Source of the DNA: Clytia hemisphaerica
Taxonomy: Eukaryota; Cnidaria; Hydrozoa; Leptothecata; Clytiidae
Reading direction: 5' to 3'
Length of the DNA: 64,000 bases
NCBI GenBank assembly: GCA_902728285.1
Contig: CACVBU010000196.1
Coordinates: 374,769 to 438,768 of the forward strand
Part shown: positions 1-11,900 of the stretch, one piece after another
Numbering within the stretch: the first letter of the stretch is position 1
How the letters are laid out: every line of letters starts with the position of its first letter
Notes under the pieces: model-generated
The model's database searches: none
Told to the model about the DNA's origin: nothing
The model's input: the letters and a program-made list of their open reading frames with translations, nothing else
Program-made: the position numbers and the translations under genes

Positions 1-915
1 TATGGAATTAGTTGTGATGCTCGGGTATTTTCTAGTCCTTAATGAACTAAGGAATGGGGAAAATAGTCCATTCGATATTTATGTTCTATTTAGATATTTT
101 GACGAAAATGTTGACCTACTTTGGGTGTTGCCTACATTTCGGGGGCCTTTATAACTGACTAAAAAGTCTGTCAAATTATATAAAACTTGTTTGTTGTACT
201 TTCATAACATGAAAGTACTACCTGAGAGATTATTAATGTTGACATTTTGAGCTTTTACAACGTGTCCCAGACCCACTGGGACCCCAGCCCAATCAGAAAA
301 TTTGCCTACTGTAAGTTTGGAACAAAGAATTTCTATCCCAATTTGGAATTAGAAATTTTTGGACCCGCATTGGGAAAAAGTGTGTGAGGCAGGGGTGTTG
401 TTACATTATTCACATATTTCAACACAAAATTTTCAACCTACAAAATAAAAACAACTTTCTTGTCTCTCTTTTCGTCTTTTCTTTTTACTTTTCCTCATTT
501 GTAGCACGATAAAATTAATATTGAAATTCCATTCTCAACAACCGAATCTTTTCAATTACATTCTAGGGGTTAAAAAGTGAAGAAATCCAATTTTCAGAAT
601 AACACAATGCTCTTTAGAATATTGTTTTGGCATAAAATATTTCTAAAATTTGCTGTTACAGCAGGTTACAGTTAATCCGATTGAAAAATATCAACATTTT
701 ACTATTACTAGATATAAAGCCATAAAACCAAACCTACATTCTGGGGGCTAAAATGAAAATGGGAGTCATCTTCAAAGACCAAAAAAATTGGCCTATCTAT
801 CAAAAGTAATGAAACTAACCCCTGGGAAAGGATTTTTTGGGAGTTCAAAATTTTGTTGAAAACATTCTTTTAGGTATGATTCAAATTTCACCTACATTCT
901 TGGGGTTAGGTGCTG
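1..915 (-). mobile_element. Tc1/mariner-like non-autonomous element, cut by the window edge
   Basis: The right end is CTACATTCTTGGGGTTAGGT followed by GCTG and a TA target (916-917). The body is the reverse complement, with divergence, of 50790-49807, where both ends are present. It contains several spaced copies of ACCTACATTCTNGGGG. No transposase frame is seen. Confidence 0.7.
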
Positions 916-1162
916 TACAAAACATAATTTTTTATTACAAAATTGTCAACATTTTAAACATGAGCAACGGATTCAGAATAGTAGAGGTAATTGTTTTTAC
1001 AACTCACACTTTTTTATCACATTAATTGACTGTAGTTTTGTATAAGAAGCAATTATTGTTATTTGGTTCAATTGGCTCAGTCTATCAAATCTCTCCGTTT
1101 AGTTGACACTTTGGTATCTTTGTTGCGTCACAGCGAAAGGTTTGTTTTTATTTTAGTTTGTA

Positions 1163-2398
1163 CCGGGTGTGCCACAAATAAGTTACCCTCTTTGATTTGA
1201 TATTATAGGCAGTAGAAAAGAGATTTTTCAAAGATTCAGAGGAAAGCCTAACTTATAATTTGGTGTATTACTTTTTAATTTTACTACATTGGTTCAAAAG
1301 TTATGTTCAAAAACCTAAAATGTCAATTTTAAAAAATGTTGAAAAAGGCAAAAAACAAGGGTATTAAATTGATTGTAATGAATAGAGGCACAAAACGATT
1401 TTATGCACCAGGAAATCTATTTCAATTATGCAAAAAGCACTTATTTACAAGATTAGGCATCCCTGTAAATATATTCCATCATCTGTGAATCGAGATGAGC
1501 TGCAACAGTTGAAACGAGGCTTTTTTCTCAAAACGTTCACCCTCTCCACCTTTCTGTGTGATGCACACACAGAAAAAACTTCGGAAACTCTTCGAAAGAT
1601 GTTGAAAATTTTGTCGGGGTTGAAGCATTTGACTTCTTGTTTATAACCAAGCAGTTACATCAAAATGCCTCGAAAATGTCAATATGAAAATTGCGTAATC
1701 AGAGAACGTATGTCTCGCTCATTATAAAAAGGCTGAGACAAACTTTCAATAATTGGATTGTAACATCAAGTTAAGTCTCTTTTGTTAAGTCACCAGGGGG
1801 TGAATAAAACAGACCTTGATACATTTATCATTTGTTTCAACTTGACGATTCGTTTAAAACTCAGTCTCCTAAATATTTGGGGTAGGCAAAATATGTACAA
1901 AGAAATTTATACTTTTCCAACCCGGCGAATCTTTAAAAAAGAAGCGAACAAAAAAATATAATTACCCTTTCCAAATAAACCTCTTTGGTGGCGAGCGTAG
2001 TCTACTCTGATGTAATTGTAAAATTTATGTGATGGGAGTTTGACATAGTAATGTAATGTTGTTTGGGGAATTATGAAGTTCTCTGGAAGTTCGATTGCAT
2101 TTATTCAGGTTGATTTTTTATGACTTCTAATGGTACTTTTTTTAATGAGTTTGATTACTCTGTTCTCACACTTATGTCTTTTTTTTCGCATCCTTTTTCG
2201 TGATTACTTTTATTTATATTTTTAAATACAGATAAGAAGGCATATTGATGTAACTGCCAAGGGAAAAACAGAAGCAAAAAAAACAATAGAGATGAAGAAA
2301 ACATAAAAAGTGTTACATAGAGCAAGACATTGTACTTTAATGTTTTGGTAAAAGAGAAGTCCTTTCTCTCATACATTTTAGGTTTTCGAACATAACTA
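1163..2398 (-). mobile_element. Mariner-like non-autonomous element, right end lost
   Basis: Begins TA|CCGGGTGTGCCACAAATA and matches 26418-25606 in reverse orientation. Relative to that copy it has about 600 extra bp in the middle (about 1650-2250) and a deletion near the right arm, and it stops at about 2398 without a right terminus. Confidence 0.7.
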
Positions 2399-2408
2399 AC
2401 GCCTAGGC

Positions 2409-2540
2409 GCAGGGCTGTCAGATTTAGGACCACTCAGAGGGTAGTCACTTTCCAGGCCCTTATTCACAAAATTTCACTTTCCAGGGGTGTTGACTCCTAA
2501 TTTCCAGGGGATAGTTTGTTATCCCAAATTTCCAGGGGGG
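2409..2540. repeat. Orphan element end with TTTCCAGGGG words
   Basis: CAGGGCTGTCAGATTTAGGA begins a segment with four or five CTTTCCAGGSS or ATTTCCAGGGG words and no second terminus. Confidence 0.5.
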
Positions 2541-2994
2541 TGAGTGAAAAAATTTCGTCAATACCCCTGTACAATTTTCTTTTGGAATAGCGCCCATTCC
2601 AAAGAATTCAGAACAACAGATCCAAGACTGATCGCGCTCTCCCAAACAACTATTATTGTCAATTCAAATGTTTAAGCAAGAAATGGAAAGGAGAAACTGT
2701 CATACCTGCATCTTACTGCAACCTGGATGTTTTGATTTTTCCCTTTAACCATGTCTTCTCACTAAAAATGTACGATCGCCCGAGTTTTCTGATTTTTCTG
2801 AGAGGACCTCCGCACTGTTCAATGTTTACAAGCTTCTGGCTAAAATTTGGAGCCAAATTTCGAATTTTTTCATCTCCCAATCAGAAGTTTCAAAATTTTG
2901 TCGGAGTTGTCCAGCAACCTAAAGTCAATATATTGTAGTTTGATTGCCGTATATATGAAGCTTGCTCCACGGTCCGAAATAACATATCAACAAT

Positions 2995-5900
2995 ATGGCG
3001 GCCATGAGTTTAGCATGTGGATTTAGAAATTTTGCTTTTCGAAGTTCTGTTCCAGAGCTACAAATAGTTGCTGGCTTGAATACGTCTGTTCCAGGTACCT
3101 TTCAATGTTTTTTTTATAATATACTTATACATACCTCTGTTCTGATTTTGCATTGGACAGCTCATCCAGCCAACTTGTACCATCAACTGCTCTAAAACTG
3201 TTGCAGTTCGCTTCGTTGGAATACCGGTTGAAACACTTGTGAGTTAGTCACACTAGCAAATTTAGCTTTCAGAAAAAACAACATCAGTCATCTACAGGAT
3301 GTATTTCAACAACAAGGATGAGAGTTACCTGAATCAAGTTAAAGATCCCAAGACGACAATCAATTAAAACTTGAAAACTTAAATTCAGACAAAATGACCG
3401 ATTGCGAAAACGTGCAGCAGCCAAATATCAACCAACCAAATTTTGTCATTCAATTCCCAAGACAGCACTTCGATTTTTAAGGCCTTGTTTATACGCTACA
3501 GTAAAAATAATTCCGCACATGTAAATGGGTCATTGTTTCAGCCCTGTGAATCCAGGTCGGCATTCGGCAATGCCGACCTGAAAGCCGACGTAACTTGAGC
3601 TGAAGTCGGCTTTTATTTGCCGACGTAATTTACACTCTAGGTCGGCGTGCCGTCAAAAGAAATGTTTTGGGTCGACAAAGCCGACCTAAGAGGAAAAATA
3701 TTATTTGTTAGGTTAACCTAATTGTGTTATCATTTGATAACACATGATAATCGAGCCTCGTTCCATTCTTTTTATAAAACATAAAACTTAATAACACAAT
3801 TACCGTAGAGTCGTTTAATCTCGACATACGTCTTGCAATCTCGACATAGCTGTAGGCTGGTCTTCGAAATAAAAAATCAAACATAAACAAATACATACCA
3901 AAGTTATCAATCAATCACTAAAATGTACTCTCTCTCTATCACGTCACAGATTGTTAATATAATATGAGAAATGTGAAGTGTTATTACTTATACTTATATT
4001 TGAAAAGAAAACTTTAACGATGTAGTAATCGCTAAAAACTAATTAGCATGCTTTCAACGAAGATGTCTAAATCACAACAACACAACATTTTGCACGCGAT
4101 GAATTTTTTAGTACCGTAAACGGCCATAACTTGCAACACGGACTTAACTTGCAACAGCTTTGTTTATTTACGTTTTCTCCACGTTGATTGCTTCGTTTTC
4201 TTTCATTTTTTCAGGGAATGTTTGAAATGGTAAACTACACGTTAATCAAGCAAAACAAGCCCGATTGAATAATTTTTCGCGAAGATGAAGATGAAAAAGT
4301 GAAAATAATTAGGTCACTCCAATAAACCCCCACGCTTGGGCGATTGACGTTCTCTTACGATGCGATTTCTAGAAAGTTCGAAAGAAGAAAGACGAGGCCT
4401 TGCTGGGTCGAAATCCGCAGCTCGTACAGTTTTTCGTTCTTCCGTATTCTTCTATTGAAGTTGCTAAATTACATTTCACAACGAAGAGACGTTTCGATGC
4501 ATAAATTGGATAATTACCAATGCTTACATGTTAAATCAATCAACCATGTAACTGAAGGATCTCAGCTGAAGTTCTGCTTCCTAATGTCCCATACGAAAAC
4601 TAATCATGTTAATAACAAGACTGGTGTCATAAAAGTGCCTCAAAAGAAATCAATAAAATCATTCGTCGTTAAACTGTAATCATCAATTTTACGATCAGGG
4701 GGTCAAGGATGTTCAAGTGCGTTTCTTTATAAGAAAAATTTAATTGAATAAGTTCTCCAATTCGTTGGATTTACGGAAAAAAGAATGACCAAAAGACAGG
4801 ACGGATAAAAAAAGCAACAACCAGGAATGAGGAGTAAATTCAGAGCCAATTTTGTAAAGTATAGAAATGCAAGAAGGATAAGAGCTTCGGAAAAGAAAAA
4901 CACACCCTGTACACGCTAATTTTGAATTTTTCTTAAGAACTTTTTTAATCAAAAGCGATTATTTTTCCTTCAAACCTGTTCCGAATTTAGTTAAGATACA
5001 GGGGTGTAAAAGAAAGTATATGTAACACTGTATATGGACGTTTCATCGATCGATATAGATTGTGAGACAGGGGTGTGTGCAAAGTCAACGTCAAATGAGC
5101 GTTATGAGTATTCTGATGAAGATGAGATGAGTATTCTGATGAATATAACGGTATCTCGTCAATGGGAACCAGAGAAGGAGTAGCGTATTAAACAATCATT
5201 TCTCAGTCTAAGAGGGGTCACTCTTTGCGAACGCAGAACTCCGGGCAAACAGTGACGGGATACATGGTAAAAAGTAAATATCCGTTTTCTTCTCGAATTT
5301 TAACAAATCTCCTATATATATACGGTAAATCATGTCATGCCGAAACATCTGTCTCAGAGCCCCGGTGGAATTTTTTCCCACAACGGGGCCAATAATTTCT
5401 ATCAAAATCTCTATGGGGATAGGAATTCTATTGTTCCAAGCTTTAAAATACACAATGTAGATGGTTTTGGAGTGCAATTTTTTACATTGGATGGATTTCA
5501 AATGGGGATGAAATCAACGGGGACGAACTTTTTTGTATCTATTCAACGATTCAATGCAAAAATTAGATTCTGTAATTATATAATACATAAGCTCGAAAAC
5601 ACTCTCTCTCCTCTCTCACCCCGGAAGTAAAGTTCAATAGCAAAACGATGAATGAATTTGGCATACTATGACGAGGATCGGGGATTCCAACGGTAGAAGA
5701 CGAAAGACTTAAAACAAATAATATATTAAACCGTTATTTATACGTATAAGCTTTCCCGAGCCTATTCTCTTCCTCGAATGTCTTCATTTTGTGTTTTATC
5801 ACCACCAAAAAAATGTGTCAAACTTAAAATTTGAAAGAGCAAGGTGGTTGTTTTTTTGTGGAAACACGCAAATAGTGATACCCAATAATATTCGCTAAAG

Positions 5901-8900
5901 ATTCTTCCCGAGAAAAATTTACGCGTTTTTAGTGTTCCATCCCTATGAAAGTATATATTATATATGATTGAATCTCTCCAGTCAAAAACATCTAGTACTA
6001 TATTTCGATAAAACTTTCCATTTTGTTAAGGGAAGACTTCTTGCCTTACAAATTTGGCGAATTCGGCAAAATTTCTCTCTCAAAAATTTTCATGGAAATC
6101 CATCTATACGCTATTTCCAAATTTTGAGTCCCATAAGATGGTAAATCACAATAAGGTACGGATGATGGTCCTTGATTTGTTACCGTAACCTGCCGTCGTA
6201 ATTCGTTTTCATCTCAGCATACTTTAATTGAATTAATTTTCGTAAGCTGTAATTTTGCGAGGCAAAAGGTTCGTTTTTTTGAATTTATATTCACTAATCG
6301 GCGATTGCAAAACAAAAGTTTTGCGAGTATTGAATTTCGCAACTCAGTTTTCTCTCGCAATTTAGCAAGATTTTATTTTCGTGAATGAAAGGCAAGCATT
6401 TGCAAAAAAGCGAAAATATAAATTCGCGAAAATTAATCCAATTAAAGTAGACTTTATTTTGCTTTAATTGAGATGGGGGTGTAGAAGAATCATTCAACTC
6501 GTCGAAGGTACGAAATCCCAGACCTTCGTTACACTGAGTTTCTCCGCTTAGTAATGCCCCCCGTCTTTCTATCGATGTTTTTGCAAATGTTCCCTTATCG
6601 TCATAAAAAAGCCAAACCAATTATGAATTTGCATGTGTGAAAAGTAATCGTAATTCACAAATTGATCCGTCTTTTGTCTACAACAACGCACTCCATCGTT
6701 GTGCCATTTTTTAATTATGCTATTAAAATTTGTTGAAATCAAATTTTTTTCATGTGATAGAGTTGGCGCGTGCTCAGTATGTTGTTGTTATGAAATTAGC
6801 ACCGTTGCAAGTTGTGGACTTTGAAGAAAATTTTTTGGTCATCTTTGGATTAACGACGTTTTCGATTGAAGTTTCTGTTTGGATCAATGTATGGTAATCT
6901 AAAAAGGAATAAGGTAGAAGCTTATTTTGTGAAAGTTTCATTGCTATAACTTTTCTAGGTTAAAAGATATAGCATCGTTTAGTCAAAAAACGCTGTTTTT
7001 CGTTGCAAGTTATGGCCGTTTACGGTAGACATTTTTACCGTGAACCGAAAATAATAAAAAGAACCCGGTTTCCTTTTGAATTTAATGTGACCGCCATACT
7101 GGCCATCACAGCGTGCGGCCTGTTAGCGCCTAGAGCGTGTGTTTTTATATATAAGGAAGGGGAAACCAGGCTAAGCGCGCGAATTATTTTTATCACGTGA
7201 CTTGAAGCGTAATAAAGTTGTAAAATTTTAATGATGGACACGAGAAAGTTACGAGGAAGTTTGCATGCGTTTCGTGTGTTGTGTAAAACTGCTTATAATT
7301 TGGCTTTCTTTTTAATTGAAAGGATTGCAATGTTTACTGAACTTCTAGTTTGATGGATGAACTTGTTCATAAGAATGATACCAAGAATTTCATTCAAGGT
7401 TTGTTTTGATTATTTTACAGATCCGGTGTCGAGATTGCAAGACGTATGTCGAGATTAAACGACTCTACGGTATAGAGCAGCTGAATTTGTTAGTTGGTTA
7501 ATTTTCTTCCTATTTTGTCTTTGCCGACCTAAACAAGCTACTTAGGACGGCTTTGCCGACCTAAAATGACCTCTAGGTCGGCAAAATTTTGCTGGCCTAC
7601 GGCCGGTTTTGGTCGGCACTTACGTGCCGATGTGATTTTGTCTGAATTCACAGGGCTGTTGTTTGAGGTCCGGCAAAATTTCCGGGAAATAGCCTATCCG
7701 ACGGTGCGCGGATCTAGGTGGGTTCCGCCTCCCCCGTAGATCTTTTTCTTGGGAAGTTGATCTTCAAATTAGTTTTCAAGGTTGGCTTGGCTCAAATTTT
7801 TTCATCTATGGCTCAAATTTTAGGCAATTTCTTAAAGTTTTTGAAAATTTTAATTTCATTAAAAATTAATGAATCCCTCTAGAAGTTTTGCGGCGCATTT
7901 TTTTGCTTGAGAGTCAAGTGATCGATAAAGCGCTTTTAATTAATCTTTGATACGCATTTTGGCGGGACGCTAGTGTGACTAACTGTTTGGGAGGATTGGT
8001 TGAAACATGCTGCATATATCTGGTCTGTATTTTCACTTATTGTAAAATCGAAAGAGAGATCCGTGTATTTTTAAATTCGCCGTTCCTTAACTCAAATCAA
8101 ATGACTTTGGAGGTTTGATAAAATGGTGGCCAAATTGCCGTCCCATGTTTTGTCAGTAATGTTGTAAAGTCGTCCCAACAGAGCAACATTTATGGAAAAA
8201 ACTCTTGTCTAATGCTCATTCCGACATTTTAAATTTTCCAGGGGTTTTGCTGTTTGGGATTGTTTAGGTCAGGGTTGCTAATAGCGGCTTGTCACTGTGC
8301 CGGGTGCATACTCGGCGCCCTGAGCCCCGCAGGGTTGCTAGTAACGGCTCGAATTTCAGTCAGGTTAAAAAAGGGGCAATTTTACCCATATTATAATAAC
8401 ATTACCCCCGTCTTTTTATTCATTCAATAAGTATTTCCAAATTTGGTGTTCTGCTGAGCGAGTGTGGCTCAACGGATAGCGCGCTGGGTTTCTGATCAGA
8501 AACTCTTTCATTTGGTGGGTTCGAATCCCTGTCGAGTCAATATTTCAAGGTCAGTTAAAACACTTTAAAATAGTCAGAAAACATAGTAAATAAGTCAGAA
8601 AGGTCACCAGGGGGTCAGAAAAGAGCCTCAGAGAAGATAGGCAGAAATAAAAAGTCGATGTCGGAACGAGCAATAGACAAGAGTTCTTTCCAACATTTAT
8701 ATGTATAATTGAGTCAGCTTACCTAAGGTGGAAATAGTTGGCAAGCAGTGACTCGTCTGGTCAGGCTAGCTGCTAAAGCTCTACACAAGTGTTACGCGTA
8801 AGCCAAATCGCGTATTACGAACAACCTCTAAATTGCCGAGTACAGGAGAAAAAAAATCGAAATTCAAAATGGCAGCCAAGCCCACGCTGATAACTATAAA

Positions 8901-11900
8901 ATACTTTGTTTTTCATGTTAATGAACTTGTTACTTAAAATATCACTTACTTACATAATTTATTTATGATATAACACCCCTTTCTTAAATATATAAATGGC
9001 CTCTTAAAGTCTTTTATGTTTAATCAATTAATTAAATACCGATTAAAAACGATAATCGATAGCTGATCGATACTCACAATTTTTTAGCACTCAATTAAAT
9101 TATCATAGTAGATTTTTAATCGATAATATCGTTTACAGTGTTGATAATTGATAATATCAATTAATATTGATATATAATCGATACCCCGACCTTATCGATT
9201 TTTAACACGTTTTTTTTTAAGAAACTAGTTTTACCAAGCAGCCTCAATGTTTCTTTAGAAATCTGCCTTTTGAGCCTTAAATGTTTCTTACATGCTTCTA
9301 AACTTTTTGACATAATCAGCCTCATGGAAGGCTGGATTGGAAGGTTGTTAAAAAAAACGAATAAGAAATGTTATTTTCTCATTCTCAGCCTCAGCATGTT
9401 TCTTAGTTTTTAGGCATTCTGAGCCTCGTGTTTCTTAAAAGTGTGTTTCTTAAAAAAAAAACGTGTTCAAAATCGATAATATATGAAACTTGGATCGATA
9501 TCTAATTAATATAATTGATATCTTATGTTATATCTGATCGATATAATCGATACTCACAATTTTTTTATTATTTATCGATTATCGCTTTTAATCGATATTT
9601 AATCAATTGACTAATTATCGATTAGCTATCAATTTGTATTCGAAAATTGCACTCGTGATTGTTTTGTTTAGAATTTTCCTCGTCCTTTCGGACTTGGAAA
9701 ATTAATAACAAAAAAATCACTTGTGCAATTATTCTCAAATTGTACTCGTTATCATGTGATTACAAGCTAATCGCGCTACTTTTTCCCTGTTAGGGAAAGT
9801 AAATTCCACTAAAAGTCATATTTTTTGTCTTCTCTCTATGTTATTCTTTTATTGTTGTTTATAAATTTTCTTTCTCTCTAAATGAATTTCGAATGCAATT
9901 AAAACATTCGATGAAAAAAATGTAAGAAAAAAACATTAAATTTAAATTCAATTTTGTAAACATTGGCGCGACATCGAAGAGTGTGATTAACGATTAATTG
10001 CTCTCTACAGGATGCAATTAACAATTAATTGCTCTCTTTGAAGGAGCGCCAAATAAGAAAAAATAACTCATCGTGCGATTATAATTGTAGCTGCCGTTCA
10101 GGTCGAAATAGGGTCAAAATAGGTAGCGAACGACATAAAAATTAACACGTAGCCAAAGGTTTTCTTGAACGCATCTTCACGGTAGAAAATGGCTAAAAAT
10201 GAATAAAATAACACATTTTAGCTAGCGAAATATAAATACAGTACAAGTCAAAATATAAAGATAAATCAGTTAGATTACAAAGACAAGTCAAAGATATAAC
10301 ATATAAAGAAGAAATAGAAACTTACTAAAAACACTGTGACTGAACATACACGTACACGTCGACAGATAATTGCAACTGACACTCACAATTCCAACACGCA
10401 GATTTATAACACATCACAACAACTCATACAACAACTAGACGATCCACAAGGGACGAACACGTAACTATACACACAATACAGTACTATACAATAAAATACA
10501 CAACTCTCTAGACACATAATAATAAACAATACACATGGGACTAATACATATTATATAGTAATCATTTATATTTCACTACAAAAGTCCTATCAAATAATAA
10601 ATCTAAGAACAAAGGAAACGATGAAAACAAACATAAAACTAAAAGACAAATTAGCTGCATTTTGGCAGTTACACTCCCAACTGTCAAGAATACTAATTCT
10701 TGACACACCAAAATAAAATCCTAACATCACGTATAGAACAATCAAAAAGTATAACATAAGACCGACAAGCAACACAATGAAATTAAAATCAAGAAACGAA
10801 AAATACATCCAAAAGAATCGTAGAAAGATTCTATTATATAACAATCTTGATGACATCATGTCATACAATTCAAGTTCCTTGTTTTGCCGTCTTAATTCCT
10901 CTGACCAAGTCTTTAACAGTTTGAAGGAGTGCAATATCGATTGTGCGAAACCTTTATGATTTTCCTCAAAATAAACTGCTGATTCTTCGGATGGTTCAGT
11001 AGAATCGTTGGGTTCTAAATATGAGTACTTAATTCGAACGAACTTGAATTTCCTTTTTTCAATAGCAGCAGTTGAAACTTTGTCGCAATGATGTGCAACT
11101 TCTTGCACAGACGGGGGTGAGACAATGCTCGCATTTCTCAATTTCTCGACGTTCAAAACTTTGTCAAAAATATGTGCAACTTCTTGCACAGACGGGGTGA
11201 GACTACGCTCACATTTCTCAATGGAACTTCTTCCAAGACTGGATTGACAAAGTAATGATCTTTCAAATGATCAGGAGCAGAATCTAAGAGTTTGTAGGCG
11301 TTTTCAATTAAGTTCTTACCATATACATCTTCATCTGGGCAGTTTGACAGTAAACATTCGTAATCTGAGTAAAACTTTAGGAAATCATTCAAAAGTTTTA
11401 ATAGTGCGTTGTGTTCACCACGAAACATCCAAACGACCAATTCAATATCGTCATTACTTTTGAAGATGTATTCTAGAGTTCGACAGGAGTGAGAAATTGC
11501 TTCGATAAATTTAATCCTCTGAGTACCAAACTGGTAGGCCAATTCAAGCGACATATCGTTTTCAAGTTAAATAAATAGAAATCATATTTCGACAAACCAT
11601 ACGAGTGTTCTTTCATCAACTTTTAAAACTGTAACTAAGATTCCATTGGTTGAGTCCATCAAACAATTTACTGCCATCGTTGCACGAGCTTGTTCATAGT
11701 GTTTTTACTGTAGCTGCCGTTCGGGTCGAAATAGGGTCAAAATAGGTAGCGAACGACATAAAAATTAACACGTAGCCAAAAGTTTTCTTGAACGCATCTT
11801 CACGGTAGAAAATGGCTAAAAATGAATAAAATAACACATTTTAGCTAGCGAAATATAAATACAGTACAAGTCAAAATATAAAGATACATCAGTTAGATTA

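Larger units (their letters stand above)
3803..7470. mobile_element. Third-level element with 45-bp inverted ends, TA target
   Basis: CCGTAGAGTCGTTTAATCTC and onward at 3803-3848, with its complement at 7428-7470, flanked by TA (3801-3802 and 7471-7472). The word ATCTCGACATA recurs in each arm. Tc1/mariner-type target choice; no transposase frame. Confidence 0.75.
3539..7658. mobile_element. Second-level element, 4120 bp, CAGCCCTG ends and GCCGACCTA word arrays
   Basis: Inverted ends CAGCCCTGTGAATYCAG with the perfect 6-bp duplication TTGTTT at 3533-3538 and 7659-7664. Both ends carry arrays of GCCGACCTA/TAGGTCGGC (at least eight in 3555-3690 and at least seven in 7520-7635). CAG ends suggest a hAT-like relative, but hAT elements duplicate 8 bp. 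The interior is taken up by two more inserted elements; no transposase is recognised. Confidence 0.75.
3242..7985. mobile_element. Outermost element of a five-level nest (GTTAGTCACACTAGC family)
   Basis: Inverted ends AGTTAGTCACACTAGC at 3242-3257 and 7969-7984. The sequences 3260-3538 and 7665-7760 together align with the uninterrupted copy at 63273-64000. The 4.1 kb between them is a later insertion. The full element without inserts would be roughly 0.6 kb. It lies in the first intron assigned to MRPS18C. Confidence 0.7.

Noticed and set aside
4344-4679. 111-residue frame inside the fourth-level element
   Set aside because: No transposase or other motif recognised, and no second exon; mentioned under the element only.
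8459-8540. Functional tRNA-Ile
   Set aside because: The A and B boxes are good, but the acceptor and T stems fail to pair, so it is listed as tRNA-like only.
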